A stretch of 64,000 nt of DNA. Origin: Viola odorata. Lineage: Eukaryota; Streptophyta; Magnoliopsida; Malpighiales; Violaceae. The position numbers and the translations under genes are program-made. The notes under the pieces are model-generated. The model saw nothing but the letters and a program-made list of their open reading frames with translations, ran no database searches and was not told the origin of the DNA. Location: positions 61,356,304 to 61,420,303 of the forward strand of contig OY829537.1 in NCBI GenBank assembly GCA_963691705.1. Direction: 5' to 3'. Positions 1-11,162 of the stretch are shown here, piece after piece (the stretch's first letter is position 1; each line of letters opens with the position of its first letter).

Positions 1-396
1 TATTCTTATCATTGAGGATGTATTCTCCTGCTAACGATAAGGGATACCCCCGTAGGTAGTCATGAATTCTTGTGTAATGTCGCTGCCTTTGTGGGCGTTA
101 GTCTCTTCACTATTTCGATATTTCATCGATTTTCCTGCACATTCTCAAATGTTGCCTTGCCATGTTAGTAAAAATAACATGTAATGATACACATTAATTG
201 CCTCTACAGGTGTTCACCCGTGTATGCTGGGGTATTGCTGGTATTGCTTTCTCATTCAGTCTTGCTGAATTCGGCCCTGCCGGGGCATTACTTTGGCCAT
301 AGAGATATCTTTCTAGCTCCACTTCACTGGGTATTTGCCGTCCGGTTACTGGCTGGGATATCCCTTGTTGTTTCACTTGTCAACGGTCGGGTTGGA

Positions 397-888
397 GTGT
401 GCCTCGTCTTAGTGAGCCGTCTGATCAGGACCGACCATCACAAGGATAGGATTTTCACTTCCAAGCGTTGAAACCTCGCGCCCCTGGAACGTGCCTCATC
501 TTAATGAGCTGTCTATGTTAGCACAGTCGTCACAAGGATAGGATTTTCACTTCTAGGGTGGAGTTACTATCTCCTTGGGGCGTGCCTCGTCTTAGTGGGC
601 CGTCTATGTTAGTACGGTCGCCACAAGGATAGGATTTTCACTCCCAATGATGCCGGGGCATGCCTCATCTTAATGGGCCGTCTATATTAGCACGGTTGCC
701 ACATGGATAGGATTTTCACTCCCGGGGGTATTGGGGCGTACCTCGTCTTAATGGACTGTCTTTGTTAGCACGATTACCACCAGGATAGGATTTTCACTTC
801 CAACACTAAACTTTGAGTATGTCAGGGCGTGCCTCATCTTAGTGAGCCGTCTGATCAGGATCGGCCTCACAAGGATAGGATTTTCACT
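397..888. repeat. Tandem array, about six degenerate copies
   Basis: Six imperfect copies of a unit whose conserved core reads roughly GTGCCTCGTCTTAATGGGCC, then about 25 variable bases, then ACAAGGATAGGATTTTCACT. Copies begin near 397, 489, 580, 656, 733 and 827. Spacing varies from 76 to 94 bp because the joints between cores differ. No coding potential is visible. Such arrays are common in untranslated parts of large plant LTR retrotransposons, but no LTR boundary was found here. Confidence 0.8.
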
Positions 889-1240
889 CCTGGCATTCTT
901 TGTTATCAGCATGTTATCAATCATAGAGTGCACGAGAAATATTCTTGATTCATTTGTTAAAGCATGATGATATTACTCAATCAGAAGACAAATTAGTTTC
1001 TGACATGATATAATTTTAAACGAGCTATGTTCCAAGACTTAGGTAAGGGAGTACCACCAAGTGTTTCCGAGTGATTGCCACATTGCTTTTTCGTATGAGT
1101 ATCGGATTGCTTCCGGACTGCTTTGTGTAAACTGCATAGAAACAAGAAAAGAGCAAGTATTCTAGGAGAATCATTAGGGGCTTTTTACTTACAGAGAGTT
1201 TTCGGAAACAAGCAAATTCCTTCTTGCTCACGTAATCTGC

Positions 1241-1421
1241 AATATTGACGGGGTTTTACGCCGTAGCTACCTACAATTTGTGCAGTTTTACGCCATAGCT
1301 ACTTGCAATATTGACGCGGTTTTACGCTGCTCGGAGCTACCTACAATATTGACACGGTTTTACGTTGTAGCTACCTACAAATTGTGTGGTTTTACGCCGT
1401 AGCTACCTGCAATATTGCACT
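1241..1421. repeat. Short tandem array, unit about 38 bp
   Basis: About five copies of a unit containing GGTTTTACGCCGTAGCTACC followed by TACAATATTGAC or TACAAATTGTG. The third copy carries a small insertion. It is a different unit from the array at 397-888, and no gene overlaps it. Confidence 0.8.
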
Positions 1422-2257
1422 CTTTCACATCCCCAGAATTTCAATTTGTACTCTCCTTGAGTATCTGCACTGTTAGCTGTACAAATGCACTAACAGAGTT
1501 TGCTAACGTTGGTTAGATTCCTCTAAGAATGTTGAGGATAGTGAAGATATTAAAAATAGAGGCAAGGAGAAAATGATAATATTAAAGGTAATAGTGATAC
1601 CTTAAGGGAATAAAAAGGAACTCGGCCGTTGTTTAATTCCCGTTCAATTCCTTGCATTTACGAAGGAGAATGTCATATCATTGGAGACCTTTTTGATGAT
1701 GAGAGGATGGCCACATTATATTATGAGGGCTTCTCCAACGGGGTAGATATTCACCCAATAGATTGACTTTTGTTTCGTAACTGTAGTAGTAGCGGAAAAT
1801 TGACAATAGATGAATCCATTTTGATAATGATCGGATATAAAGTAGGACTATGCTACAACCAGATAACTGCTGGATACTCAGACTAACTGTAGCTAGAAAA
1901 TCAGGTTGTAGTTGAAGAAGTCGCATTGTGACTGAAGAATCCAGCTGTAACCAAGTGATATTCTGAAGAGTCGGACAGTAACCAGACCGTAGCTAAGGAA
2001 TTTAGTCTGTAGGTAATGAATTCAGACTTGTAGTAAAAATAATAGCTCTTTCCTGTCACCTCTTCTTACGGGTATTGTTCGTATTCATCTGGATATTGTT
2101 CACAGGTAGCTCACTGATAGTATACTGTTCACTGGCACTCTTGAATTTTATTTGGTGGGCATAAAGTTCTTCCCTACCCACGATGATGGGCTGATAACAT
2201 GTATATTAAAGCGAAGTAGATCATATTTTTCTACCTCTCCCAAATCAGTGGCGTTAC
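1422..2257. other. Gene-free stretch
   Basis: No supported gene. Between 1900 and 2040 a loose pattern of GTAGCTA/GTAACC and AAGAATT recurs every 35-45 bases, as if an old tandem array had decayed. Short open frames here lack any recognisable domain. Confidence 0.5.
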
Positions 2258-2261
2258 TTTG

Positions 2262-4432
2262 AGGCTCAATAACGCCCAGTTAATGTCGATATCTTGCTTA
2301 GTAGGGCTGTACACGGGCCGGGTTGGGTCGGTTATGGCTCATAACCAGCACCAACCCGCCAAATATTTAGCGGGCCGGGTTGGGTCGGTTATCCGCCTAT
2401 AACCGCTAGTTGACGGGTTGGACGGTTATAGGCGGTTAACCGCGGGTTGGCGGTTATAGATGGTTATGGGCTGCCAAGTTGGCTTGGCCATTTTGTTGTT
2501 TAAAAGGACAATTTTAAACCCTGCTGCTGAAAATAAAACCAAAAATAACTTCACAAAATACAACCACCTAGTTTTCAGCATGAACTTGCGCCTCTAGTTT
2601 CCGGGTTTCAGCCCATTCATCACATTCACATTTTTCATAAGAACAACAATGTAACTTCACAATAACATGAAAGTTGATAATTCATAATTTAAAGCAAACA
2701 ACAATTTCAATTCACAAGGTAATGGACAATTGCTGCATCTTGTTCACATGAGATCCACATTTAGAAGTGGCTCTACCTTCAACACCTTCCTGACCTTACC
2801 TACATCACTGCAAGTTTTAACAATTTTGTCAATTTTACATTCTTCTCATCATACGAAGCAAAGGCTGCCTATTAAAAAGGAATGCACAAATGCTCTAATT
2901 CAATAAATAATGGATACGTTTTAATTTCTGTCACATGCTCATAATGAATCCTCTCTTGAAAAGTTTTGCAGATTCTGTCACATGCTATATTCTGCAGTCT
3001 GGCTGAACAGTTTGAATAAGCTACTATCACATTTGAAATAAAAACAATAAACCTTGAGGACCATGCCAAGTTGACGTAGGAATGAGCCACAAGAAACATG
3101 TTAGAGAAATGTAAGTCTTCAAAACCATCTGAAGAAATTAATTGATTTTCACTACTGGAACCTCACTATCACATTTTTGACGTCTGCATATCCAATGAAA
3201 TAGATCGATAAAGCTTTGATAACTATGCAAACTCTCGTCAAACACAGAAATTACAAGAGATATTCACACTTCAAACACATTTGAGAATTCCAATTTCACC
3301 AAAACCAGAAGGTCCAGAACCAGAACAGTCTACCCAATCTATTCCTCACCAAAGAATAATTATAATTTATACCCATGGATCAAACTCAAACAATAACAGT
3401 ATTGAATCAGGAAAGAAAACAAAACTTATCCAGAAACCATAAAATTTACGCTCAAAAACCCATTATGCTCTAATTCAATAAATAATGGATACGTTTTAAT
3501 TTCCCAATCATTTTCAATTTATTTTTGGCAGAAGTTAGCAATTTTTAAAAAATCCATTTGCTGAAAAATAAATAAAAAATCCCAAATTGACAATAACAGA
3601 GACAGAGAGTGTTAGGCAGGAAAGGGGGAAGCAAATTACCTTGCTTCTTGAACTTGTGTGGAGCGGTGGTTGCCGGTTGGTGATGAGGCCGAGAGGGAGA
3701 GATGAGGGTAGAGGAGGGATATGGTCGGGACTGGTGGTTGGTGATGAGCGGAGATGAGCGGTGGTCTTGAAAAGTAATGGGGTGTGGCGATGGATGGTGA
3801 TGATGAGGGAGATAGGTGTGGCGGCGAGTCGTGGTTGGATAGATCTAAGAGGGAGAGGGTGTTTGTTGTTGTTGTCGGCGGGTTAGAGTCCTTAGGGAGT
3901 TAGGATTTTTTCACTTATGTTATATACTTAGGGTTAATAATAGATGGGTGGGCGGGTCGGTTATAAACCGCGGTTTTTAAAACTCAACCCGCTATCCGAC
4001 CCAACCCAACTATAACGGGTTGGTTATATAACCATTACCCACGGTTATAGCGGTTATGTTCTTTTGACGGGTCGGGTCAGATTGGTTATATGGGTCAGAC
4101 GGATTGGGTCGGTTTTTTGTACAGCCCTATCGCTTAGATGTCTTCACAAGAATTGTAGCCCTTTAAATTATCTTCAAATAGAGATATTACACACAAAAAT
4201 CTGAGCACGTACGGAGAAGATACGATTTTTTCCGTGAAACTCAATATTGCTGAAATCATGAATCTCTAACACGGAACTTTGAAGCTCAATAACGTCCGGT
4301 TAACGTCCATATCACACTGAGATGTCTTCATACGAATTGTAACCCTTCGAATTGCCTTCAAATCAAGCTATCATACGCAGAATTATCAGCACATACGAAA
4401 AAGATATGATTTTCCTCGTGAAACCCAATATA
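2262..4432. repeat. Tandem duplication (about 150-170 bp) split by a hAT insertion
   Basis: Copy 1 lies at 2262-2301 and continues at 4138-4245. Copy 2 lies at about 4283-4432. Both read GCTCAATAACG, GTTAAYGTC, ATGTCTTCA, GAATTGTA, TTCAAAT and GTGAAAC in the same order. When the hAT element and one target copy are left out of copy 1, the two copies align across the junction without a gap over 32 bases. This dates the duplication before the insertion. Confidence 0.8.
2302..4129. mobile_element. Non-autonomous hAT-type transposon (1.83 kb)
   Basis: The ends form an inverted repeat, TAGGGCTGTACA and TGTACAGCCCTA. The flanking 8-bp target duplication is TTGCTTAG (2294-2301) and TCGCTTAG (4130-4137), seven of eight matching. 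Eight-base duplications and TAGGG ends are typical of hAT elements. Subterminal regions on both sides are packed with GGGTCGGTTAT- and CGGGTTGG-like motifs in both orientations, probably transposase binding sites. No transposase is encoded, so the element would need a partner. A 39-bp segment occurs twice inside it (2890-2928 and 3465-3503). Confidence 0.85.
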
Positions 4433-5870
4433 TCTGGCCAGAAATACATTTTTCTCCAAACTTGATACTGTTCACTACTGTTCACCGGTAGCAATCTGTT
4501 CATATGGAAGCTACTGCTGACGTGGAAGCACTGTTCATGCGGCTGCTACTACTGACACGGAAGTCAGACGCTAATGCGGAAGTTAGATGCTAATGTTGAC
4601 GCAGAAGCCACTGTTCAAGCTTTCATTTAAATATCATACAAATGGCCATTAATTCGCATCAGTCACTGTTCACCTTTTCTTTTCCCGTTTGCTTACTTCC
4701 TTCTTTGCCTTACCTTCCCGTTAGGTACCATTACTGCTATCGTTAGCGTTAGGTGAACCTCGCACGCTTTATGGGCGTTATCTATATGTTGTTGCCGTAG
4801 AGGTCTTTAACAAAGTGATAGCGTTAGGTTGTCGTATGCCTAACCTGTTAACTTTCCTTTCTTGTTTGCTTCTTTTCCCGTTATCTTCTCATTGCCACAC
4901 TATGCTTGCTTCTAATAGTATATGGCTACTGGTACGCTCCCCTTTCACGTTATCTTCCTTGTCCACTTTCTTTCCTGTTAACTTATTAAACGTTGCCCCG
5001 TTAACTTAAAAGGATGGCTGACCCGTTAACTGTCCCTCTCCCATTAGCTTACTCTATCCTCCTGTTAACGCTACCCCTAAGCTTGCTTCCATTGTGTATG
5101 CCGTTACTGCACCCATGCCGTTACAGTGCTATCTGTTAGCCTTGATTCCGTTAGCAAGTGTGTCTACCCTTTCCTGCATGCCCGATACCATGCAGAGCCG
5201 GTAGCTGTCATGTCACTTGCATGTCGTTTGCAAGCTATTTGTTTGCATGTTCCCGTTTCTTGTTAACAAGGATGCCGTTGGCTTATTTCACATGACTAAG
5301 CCTATTTTGGCTCCTTTAAGCCCACTTGGCTATCTTGAGCCCGTTTGGTTCCTTGGGCCCGTTTGTCTTGTTCATTACTCGTCAAACCGGTAGCTTGTCA
5401 AGCCCGTTTACCTTCTACCGTCAACACCAATAATTAATTATATGAGCTTTGTTGTCATGTTGCTGGTGTGGAAATCTTGCTTGCAGCAAGATAAGATGAT
5501 GAAGATCATGATGTGATGAAGGGTAGAGATCATGGGGTGGTGATCATGTGGCGGTGATGACACTCTTGGCCTTGGGAGCCTCCTTTCCTTCCTAATTAAA
5601 TAATGCATCCATGGTTTTTTCCGTATATGCGACAGTGATGATCGTTGCATGTGTAGTAACGACATCTGGTTGAGGACTTTGGCTGAACAGGTGGCGACCG
5701 TAGTCTAACTTTGACGACTTGCGGTAGATAGCTATGAAGCGGTTGAGGAGATGGGCTAGTGATGATAATGAATAATTAATTATGGTAACAGACCTGGAAT
5801 CGATGATAACCCCACGGTAATTGGATATCGAACCCGCTTTCTGATGCGGAAAAGGCAAAGATGATGACGT
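4433..5870. other. Gene-free, CCGTTA-rich stretch
   Basis: No gene is supported. Between 4440 and 4630 short variants of CTGTTCA and GACGCGGAAG are repeated. Between 4690 and 5290 the motif CCCGTTA/CCGTTAAC or CCGTTAGC occurs many times, mixed with pyrimidine-rich sequence. The open frames at 4815-5009 and 5438-5858 have no recognisable domain and look like chance. Confidence 0.5.
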
Positions 5871-6507
5871 GCCGTTAGGTTCCTTTCCTGTTTGCTATTC
5901 TTACAATTACCCTTGACCAATCGTTAACGCCACTGTGGTTTACTGTTTTCGTTCATCATCACGTGCTAACGTGCCAGAAAACTGTTGACGCTAGTTGCAG
6001 GTATAATCATCCAAGAAAACGCGTCCCCGTCATCATATGTTAAGGATATTTATCAAAATGCTATACATAGCTGAAGTGGACCCCGCCATCACATGGAGAT
6101 CCGAAATTATTTCATTCATTAATTCCTTTCACCAATTTTTTCCCTGCACGTTCTCCTTCTTTTCCTCTTTTTCATTGTATACAGCCGCAATCTCAAATAA
6201 TTGATGATGATGATAGCCGCCCTCACATATAACAATAGATTATTGGTATAGACTAAGATCATCACATACGAGCAGAACTTGAATCACCATTTTTTAGATC
6301 TGATCTCTTTGGTGCACAACAATAAACTTACCATATAAATTGATATCATCGTATCCAAAAAGGATTTAAATCATATAACAATGAATCCATAACCAGAAAA
6401 ACTAGCAGCAGCGATGGAGATTAATAAATGTGAATATGGAGAGGAGAGCCTTCAGATCTCAAGGAACTCACTTGATGATCTAAATGCTCTCAATGAAAGC
6501 ACCATTT
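5871..6507 (-). mobile_element. Leader region of a Tat-type LTR element (fragment)
   Basis: Read on the minus strand, this follows directly from the LTR at 6508-6971. It begins with TGGTGCTTTCATTGAGAG at 6489-6506, the kind of primer-binding sequence seen after the 5' LTR of Tat-lineage Ty3/gypsy elements. No gag or pol could be recognised downstream. The distal end is not defined and no second LTR was found, so the element is truncated or interrupted. Confidence 0.55.
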
Positions 6508-6971
6508 TGATAATAATTGAGGAGATTTGTACCCGGGGTAGGAAGAATCCTGGAGATCTTCACCTCTGAGGGGGTGGTCCTCGCCGCTGCTACACCTGCA
6601 AGGCGCCGGAGGGGGTCCCCGGCGCAGATACTCCAACGATCAAGTCAGCGTAGGTGATGGATAAAAAGGGGTAGGCAGGAGTAAGAGTGAGAGAGTAGTG
6701 AGAGAGAGTAGAGAGAGAGACCCCCCCCTCCCTTTCTACCTAGGGGGGTATTTATAGGAGATTTAGTAGGGCGTTAGCTAGGGATGTTAACGCTTACGGC
6801 ATACCGGGTGTGGGAATAAGCGCCATATTGTGTTTGGATGGGACCCCTCGCTGACGTCGACCACCCCCGGTAGCAAGACGGGCAGAAGGCCAGCCAGGCC
6901 CTACAGTAGCTGAAGATGACATACCCCCTGTCAGGACTAAAATGCCCTGGGGGGTATGTCAATTGTTATCA
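6508..6971 (-). mobile_element. LTR of a Tat-type Ty3/gypsy element
   Basis: On the minus strand the segment starts TGATAACAATT and ends TTATTATCA, matching the TG...CA rule with short inverted ends. A TATAAATA box lies at 6749-6756 (minus), followed by a CT-rich leader. The stretch with GACTTGATCGTTGGAG and a CCCCCTCCGGCGC-like motif is shared with the LTRs of the Tat element at 11.4-21.1 kb, so the two are relatives. The primer-binding site follows on the lower-coordinate side. Flanking 5-mers do not match, so this is not a simple solo LTR. Confidence 0.65.
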
Positions 6972-8100
6972 ACAACTATCACAAGCAAACAAAATTGGAT
7001 CACATGGTACACAAGACACTTATCACTCATTCCATGCATAAGGATGAACACATGAACACCAATAAGAACACCAATTCGGTTGAAGGGAAGAAGATGAAGA
7101 TTTGAAGCTTAAAGATGATTAAAAACACTAAACTTTTGGATTTTATGCTTAATCAAGATCAAATCACTAGAAAATAATTTTTTTGACCCAAATCCAAAAA
7201 TTATCCAAATGGTCCCAAATGAAAACCAAAGCTAAGGGAGATGATTTTAACCATAGGAAAGATGAGGAATCAAAGAAAAACCAACCTAGAGGACGCCAAA
7301 AGCTACGCTACCATGTGATAACTTCTCGGATCCACTTTTGAAGATGAAGCCGTGAGTTGATGGAGGATAGGATCTAGTCCCCGGTGAGAGGTTGGTGTGC
7401 TCAGATGGATGTATGAATGAAATTGTTTGTAGATGATTAATGGAGAGGATAACGTCGCAAGCAAGGAGATGTGGAAAGGTGCAGCGGAAATAATGGATGA
7501 AAAGGCAAGTGTATTGATGGAAAACAAGTATGGAACTTCAATACCCAACAAACCCTCCTAACTAGTTGGTTAGGCAACCTTATTACAAAGTAATGAAGGA
7601 TCTCTCAATCAACGACCAACCCTTACTTGAACACGAATGAACAACCCGGCTGGAGAAGATGAAGTGCGACTCTTAAGGAACCCTAACCCTAATTCCTAAG
7701 CTAAATGGTCTTGAAAGAAATACATTCAAATAAAAATAAGGCTTAAAAGAGGCTAAGTCCTTCTATTTATAGTTATTACAAAACAAGGCTGAAAAGCCAC
7801 TTAAAATGACCTAATCACGTTTCTGCCGATTCGATAACGTGATCACGTTATCCCTTAGCGTGATCATGTTATCCCCCAGCCTTCACGACTACCAGCTTCT
7901 ATTTTGGGCGTGATCACGCCCAGGGATTGACGTGATCACGCCAAGCTTTGCGTCTAGGAGTGCAAAACTAGCGCCAAGGTCCTTTCGATTGCGTTCGAGG
8001 AAGCTAGGCCACGCGGGAGGTCTTTCTTGGTCAATGTACGGATCCACGCTCATATCAAGTAGGTTCCTAGCCAGCTGTTTCTTCATCTGCATCTTCCATC
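6972..8100 (-). mobile_element. Probable LTR fragment of an unidentified retroelement
   Basis: No gene is supported. On the minus strand a TATA-like CTATAAATAG occurs near 7765-7775 and is followed by a leader-like region. Near 7314 there is a TTATCACA/TGGTAGCGTAGC junction that resembles an LTR end followed by a decayed initiator-Met primer site (TGGTATCAGAGC). This would put an LTR at about 7.3-8.0 kb with internal sequence below it. There is no second LTR and no coding domain to confirm it. Confidence 0.35.
7833..7921. repeat. Cluster of palindromes around CGTGATCACG
   Basis: A perfect 20-bp palindrome, GATAACGTGATCACGTTATC, lies at 7833-7852. A perfect 16-bp palindrome, GGGCGTGATCACGCCC, lies at 7906-7921. 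A degenerate GCGTGATCATG is between them and another CGTGATCACG follows at about 7931-7940. They fall upstream of the TATA-like box of the probable minus-strand LTR, so they may be promoter elements of that LTR. Confidence 0.8.
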
Positions 8101-8108
8101 TCTGTCAA

Positions 8109-9927
8109 TTATTCTCTTGTTCTTTTGTGAGCTTTTGACCGTGGATATCCTTTTGTATTTTCAACTGGTGTTGCAAGGTTGATCCCTGGTATGCAGGAAG
8201 AAGGAGGTGGTGTGAAATCTGCAGCATTCAGGGTGTCCGATTCATGCTCCTTGGCTGCTTGGAATAAGAGTTCATCGTAAGTCAAAGCATCCGCAGAGGA
8301 CTCAATTGGGAGTGCTGCAACTGCCACTGGGGCATTGCTTTCTAGAACTGGAATACACGCTATTGTCGGAGTTTCAGAGGAGGCAAATTTGGATCATCGT
8401 TGAAGATGCTTAATATTGTGAAGTTGGCTATGTTCTTCTGATTGTGTGTGCTCTGGCTCTCCCATGTGGTAGTTTTCTTGCTATTAAGTTGTAGCTTGAA
8501 GATGAATATCTTGTCCATCATTTTAGTGATCATGCCTGGGATTTTTCTTTAGTTAGTATAACCATGATCAAGAACCAATCTTTTACACGTCACACATAAG
8601 AAGTTTTCAAGCGTTTTTCCTAACATTACGATACTCCTTCTTGTGACTTATCCTCAATTGTTCCACACACCTTGAACATGTCAGGCAGAAATATTTGACA
8701 TGCTTATTATCATTTGCAGCATCCAATGAAGTAATTAATTCAATAGACATACCAGGGCAGTGGTGTTTTAACATATGGCATAATATCCACCACACTTCAT
8801 CCTCTTAAGACAATTGGGACATGCATTATACCACCAGTATAACTGTGTGTTTATAGTCATAAGTGCAACTCAACATATGAATTTCTGACTCTAATCGTAA
8901 GTTGAGAAACAAAAGTCATTGTTAAGCACATGCACGATATAACATCTTAGTGATAAATGCTTCTATGAATTTGTCAAGCTAAAACCTGATATTCAATTGA
9001 GGTTTTTCTTAGGAGGGCATCAAAGCTGACTCTATTCTGACTCCTCAATTCATTGAAACTGGATGCTTTATTTCTTGTTGATTGCAGTAAACTGACTGTG
9101 TTTATAATTCCAGAGAATCTGGTAGTTTAATTTTTGAGTAGGTCTTAGTCATTTTTTTTGTAGCTGTTTTAAAAATAGCTATGCAACACACATATGTAGA
9201 ACATGAAAGCACACCTGGGTTTGAAATGATCAACCTCAGGAGCAGATGGTTCAAATAATACCAGGGACATCACTCATCACAAAAGTTGGGTCCAACAGTT
9301 GCATGGAAACCAATCTGCCAATCACATCTGGAAATGTATATAGAGAATACAATCAATTAATATAAGTCATAATAAAGATATGCATCATTAAATAACAAAG
9401 ATGGCTATTATTCAAAGATATGACGTAGTAAGGTATACCACGTTTTGTCCAGCCATAGGCTTTAGATCCGTAAAGTCAACAAAATTGAAATAGTCTAGTG
9501 GAAATTGTTCAGCACACGACTCCACTACCTCAACCTTACTCTTTTTCTTGAACTCAATGTAGAAAGGGTGGTTTACTGCTAGGTTACTCATGTTATTCTC
9601 CCAAAGATAAACATATATCAGAGCAGAGCAAAGGCTAAAATTATCTGCAGTCTTCAGTGACATAGTAGCCTGTACATAACAGTATCTTCCATCAAATTTA
9701 CACCCATAATTAATCGGTCACCGTAACAATTTATAAATTTTTTAACACAAATCTGAGAATAATGACATGTTAAATAATGTAAATACCTCTAAGACCATAA
9801 GCAGCAGATCAACACTTGTATCCTGCCCAGTTGAACTATTTCGAACAATCCATTTCCGACTAATCCTAACCCTGATCGCCTGATCCTCTTTTGTTTGTTT
9901 CAGCTGAGCTACAACATCTTTTAACAC
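8109..9927 (-). pseudogene. RPA70-like (replication protein A) gene fragment, Helitron-type
   Basis: Minus-strand pieces resemble the OB-fold DNA-binding subunit of replication protein A. At 9927-9742 the frame contains LKDVVAQLKQTKEDQAIRVR and a KW(I)VRN motif, as in the first OB strand set. At 9663-9412 it has HPFYIEFKKKSKVEVVES and a NFVDFTDLKPM motif, like the second half of the fold. At about 9330-9260 DVIGRLVSMQLL follows a splice-acceptor-like TTTCCAG. At 8327-8109 a polar tail ending in KAHKRTRE resembles the basic C-terminus of these proteins. Frames change between pieces and stops intervene, so it is broken. Plant Helitrons often carry such RPA genes, and a Helitron replicase relic lies on the same strand nearby. 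Exon borders are uncertain. Confidence 0.55.
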
Positions 9928-9935
9928 CTGATTAA

Positions 9936-11060
9936 GAGTTAATATTCTATGTTTTTACTACATATTTTTACATAATTTAGATAGTAAAACTATTGATTGG
10001 GGTCGATTTCTCTCGCTTTTACAGTAAGGAGCCAAGAGGGTAGCTTAGGATGGAAAGCAGCTAAAAATGACAGAGAGCAGCTAAAGACCAAGTAGACCAG
10101 CCTCTTGGTCAAGAGCCAATCCACTTCAGAACTAATAGTCTTGGCCAAGAAAGATTCCGAACCGATCAGCCTTGACCAAGACAACTTCCTAGGCCGGATC
10201 CTGACATCAGATCTCCAAGTTGGTGCATTTTACCTATCATTATCCACACAGCCGGAGTAGTTAAAACCACTTGGGAATTTTAGTTATCGCCAGTAGTTCT
10301 CTTTCTAGGAGTCTTCATCGAAAAAAGATCAAATTAACAATTAAGTATTCTTTTACATTATTATTTTCTTAGAGATAAAGATAGTTCTTAAGCTATTCAT
10401 TTTGATAGTTATCACCAGTAGAGTTATGATTTTTGGTGCTTCGTGAGATCTAATAATTTTGATAGTTCTTAAGCTTGCATTCACAAGTTTTCTGCGTAAT
10501 TATCATTGCTATTCATGTTAGGTTTAGATTTGGCCAATCTGATTAGTAATAGTCATTCTTGATGGTAATGGCAGACCTCAAATTCGGAAACATTAAGTAG
10601 ACAACTAATCCTTAGAAAGATTAGAGAAAATAAGTGATTTGATTTAGACGTGATTGACAATCGAGGAGCCTAGATAAAGAGTTGTCTTCCCATTTTCTTA
10701 ATTAATCAAGTTAGTAAACACTTTAACCAGCAAGATGCTAGTTTATTATGATTACCTAATAGATTGTCTCTTTAGGTAGTTTGATATAGGAAGGAAGTAG
10801 GAATCCTAAGAAGCATACATAAATTCTATAGCAATTCTGTAAGGTAAGGATGAATATTTTTGAATTGATGAATGAACTTAAGAATCATAACTCATTTGTG
10901 CATTTATTAGGAATTGTTTTTATAACTATTTACCATAAATCTCATTTTTTGTTCTTGGCCCATAATCTTCATCTTTCTTGGCTTGGAATTCTTCTATTTT
11001 TAGTGTTTGCAACTAGAACCTTTCTAATTAAAAGGTTTACTAATTTGATTAATTAATAAA
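9936..11060 (+). mobile_element. Old Athila-like LTR, copy A
   Basis: This segment aligns by eye with 57.57-58.83 kb (copy B) and 58.88-59.65 plus 61.59-61.86 kb (copy C). All three begin with AATATTCTAT(A/G)TTTTTAC-type sequence, then TAGATAGTAAA, a block containing AAGGAGCCAAG and TTGGCCAAGA, then GGTTTAGATTTGGCCA and AGATTAGAGAAAA. Copy C starts with a clear TGATATTC, whereas here the first bases are TTAATATTC. No second LTR or TSD was found. The frame at 10850-11056 falls in conserved LTR sequence and is not a gene. Confidence 0.65.
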
Positions 11061-11162
11061 AGGGGAAAACAACTTTTGATTAAGGCTCCTCGGTTGTCAA
11101 TCAGGTCTAAATCAAATCACTTATTTTCTCTAATCTTTCTAGAGATTAATTGTCTACTTAAT
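10592..11162. repeat. Inverted repeat, arms of about 93 bp
   Basis: The arm at about 10592-10685 and the arm at about 11070-11162 are reverse complements with only a few mismatches. Both contain AAAGATTAGAGAAAATAAGT and TTGACAAYCGAGGAGCC. The loop is about 385 bp. The right arm is probably a second fragment of the same LTR family lying in opposite orientation at the end of copy A. Confidence 0.8.

Noticed and set aside
397..1421. CRISPR-like spacing of repeats and spacers
   Set aside because: Units are long, degenerate and irregularly spaced, spacers are not unique, no cas genes are present and the context is a plant genome.
10850..11056. 68-codon frame with a hydrophobic stretch
   Set aside because: The same sequence occurs in LTR copy B near 58680-58800 without an open frame.
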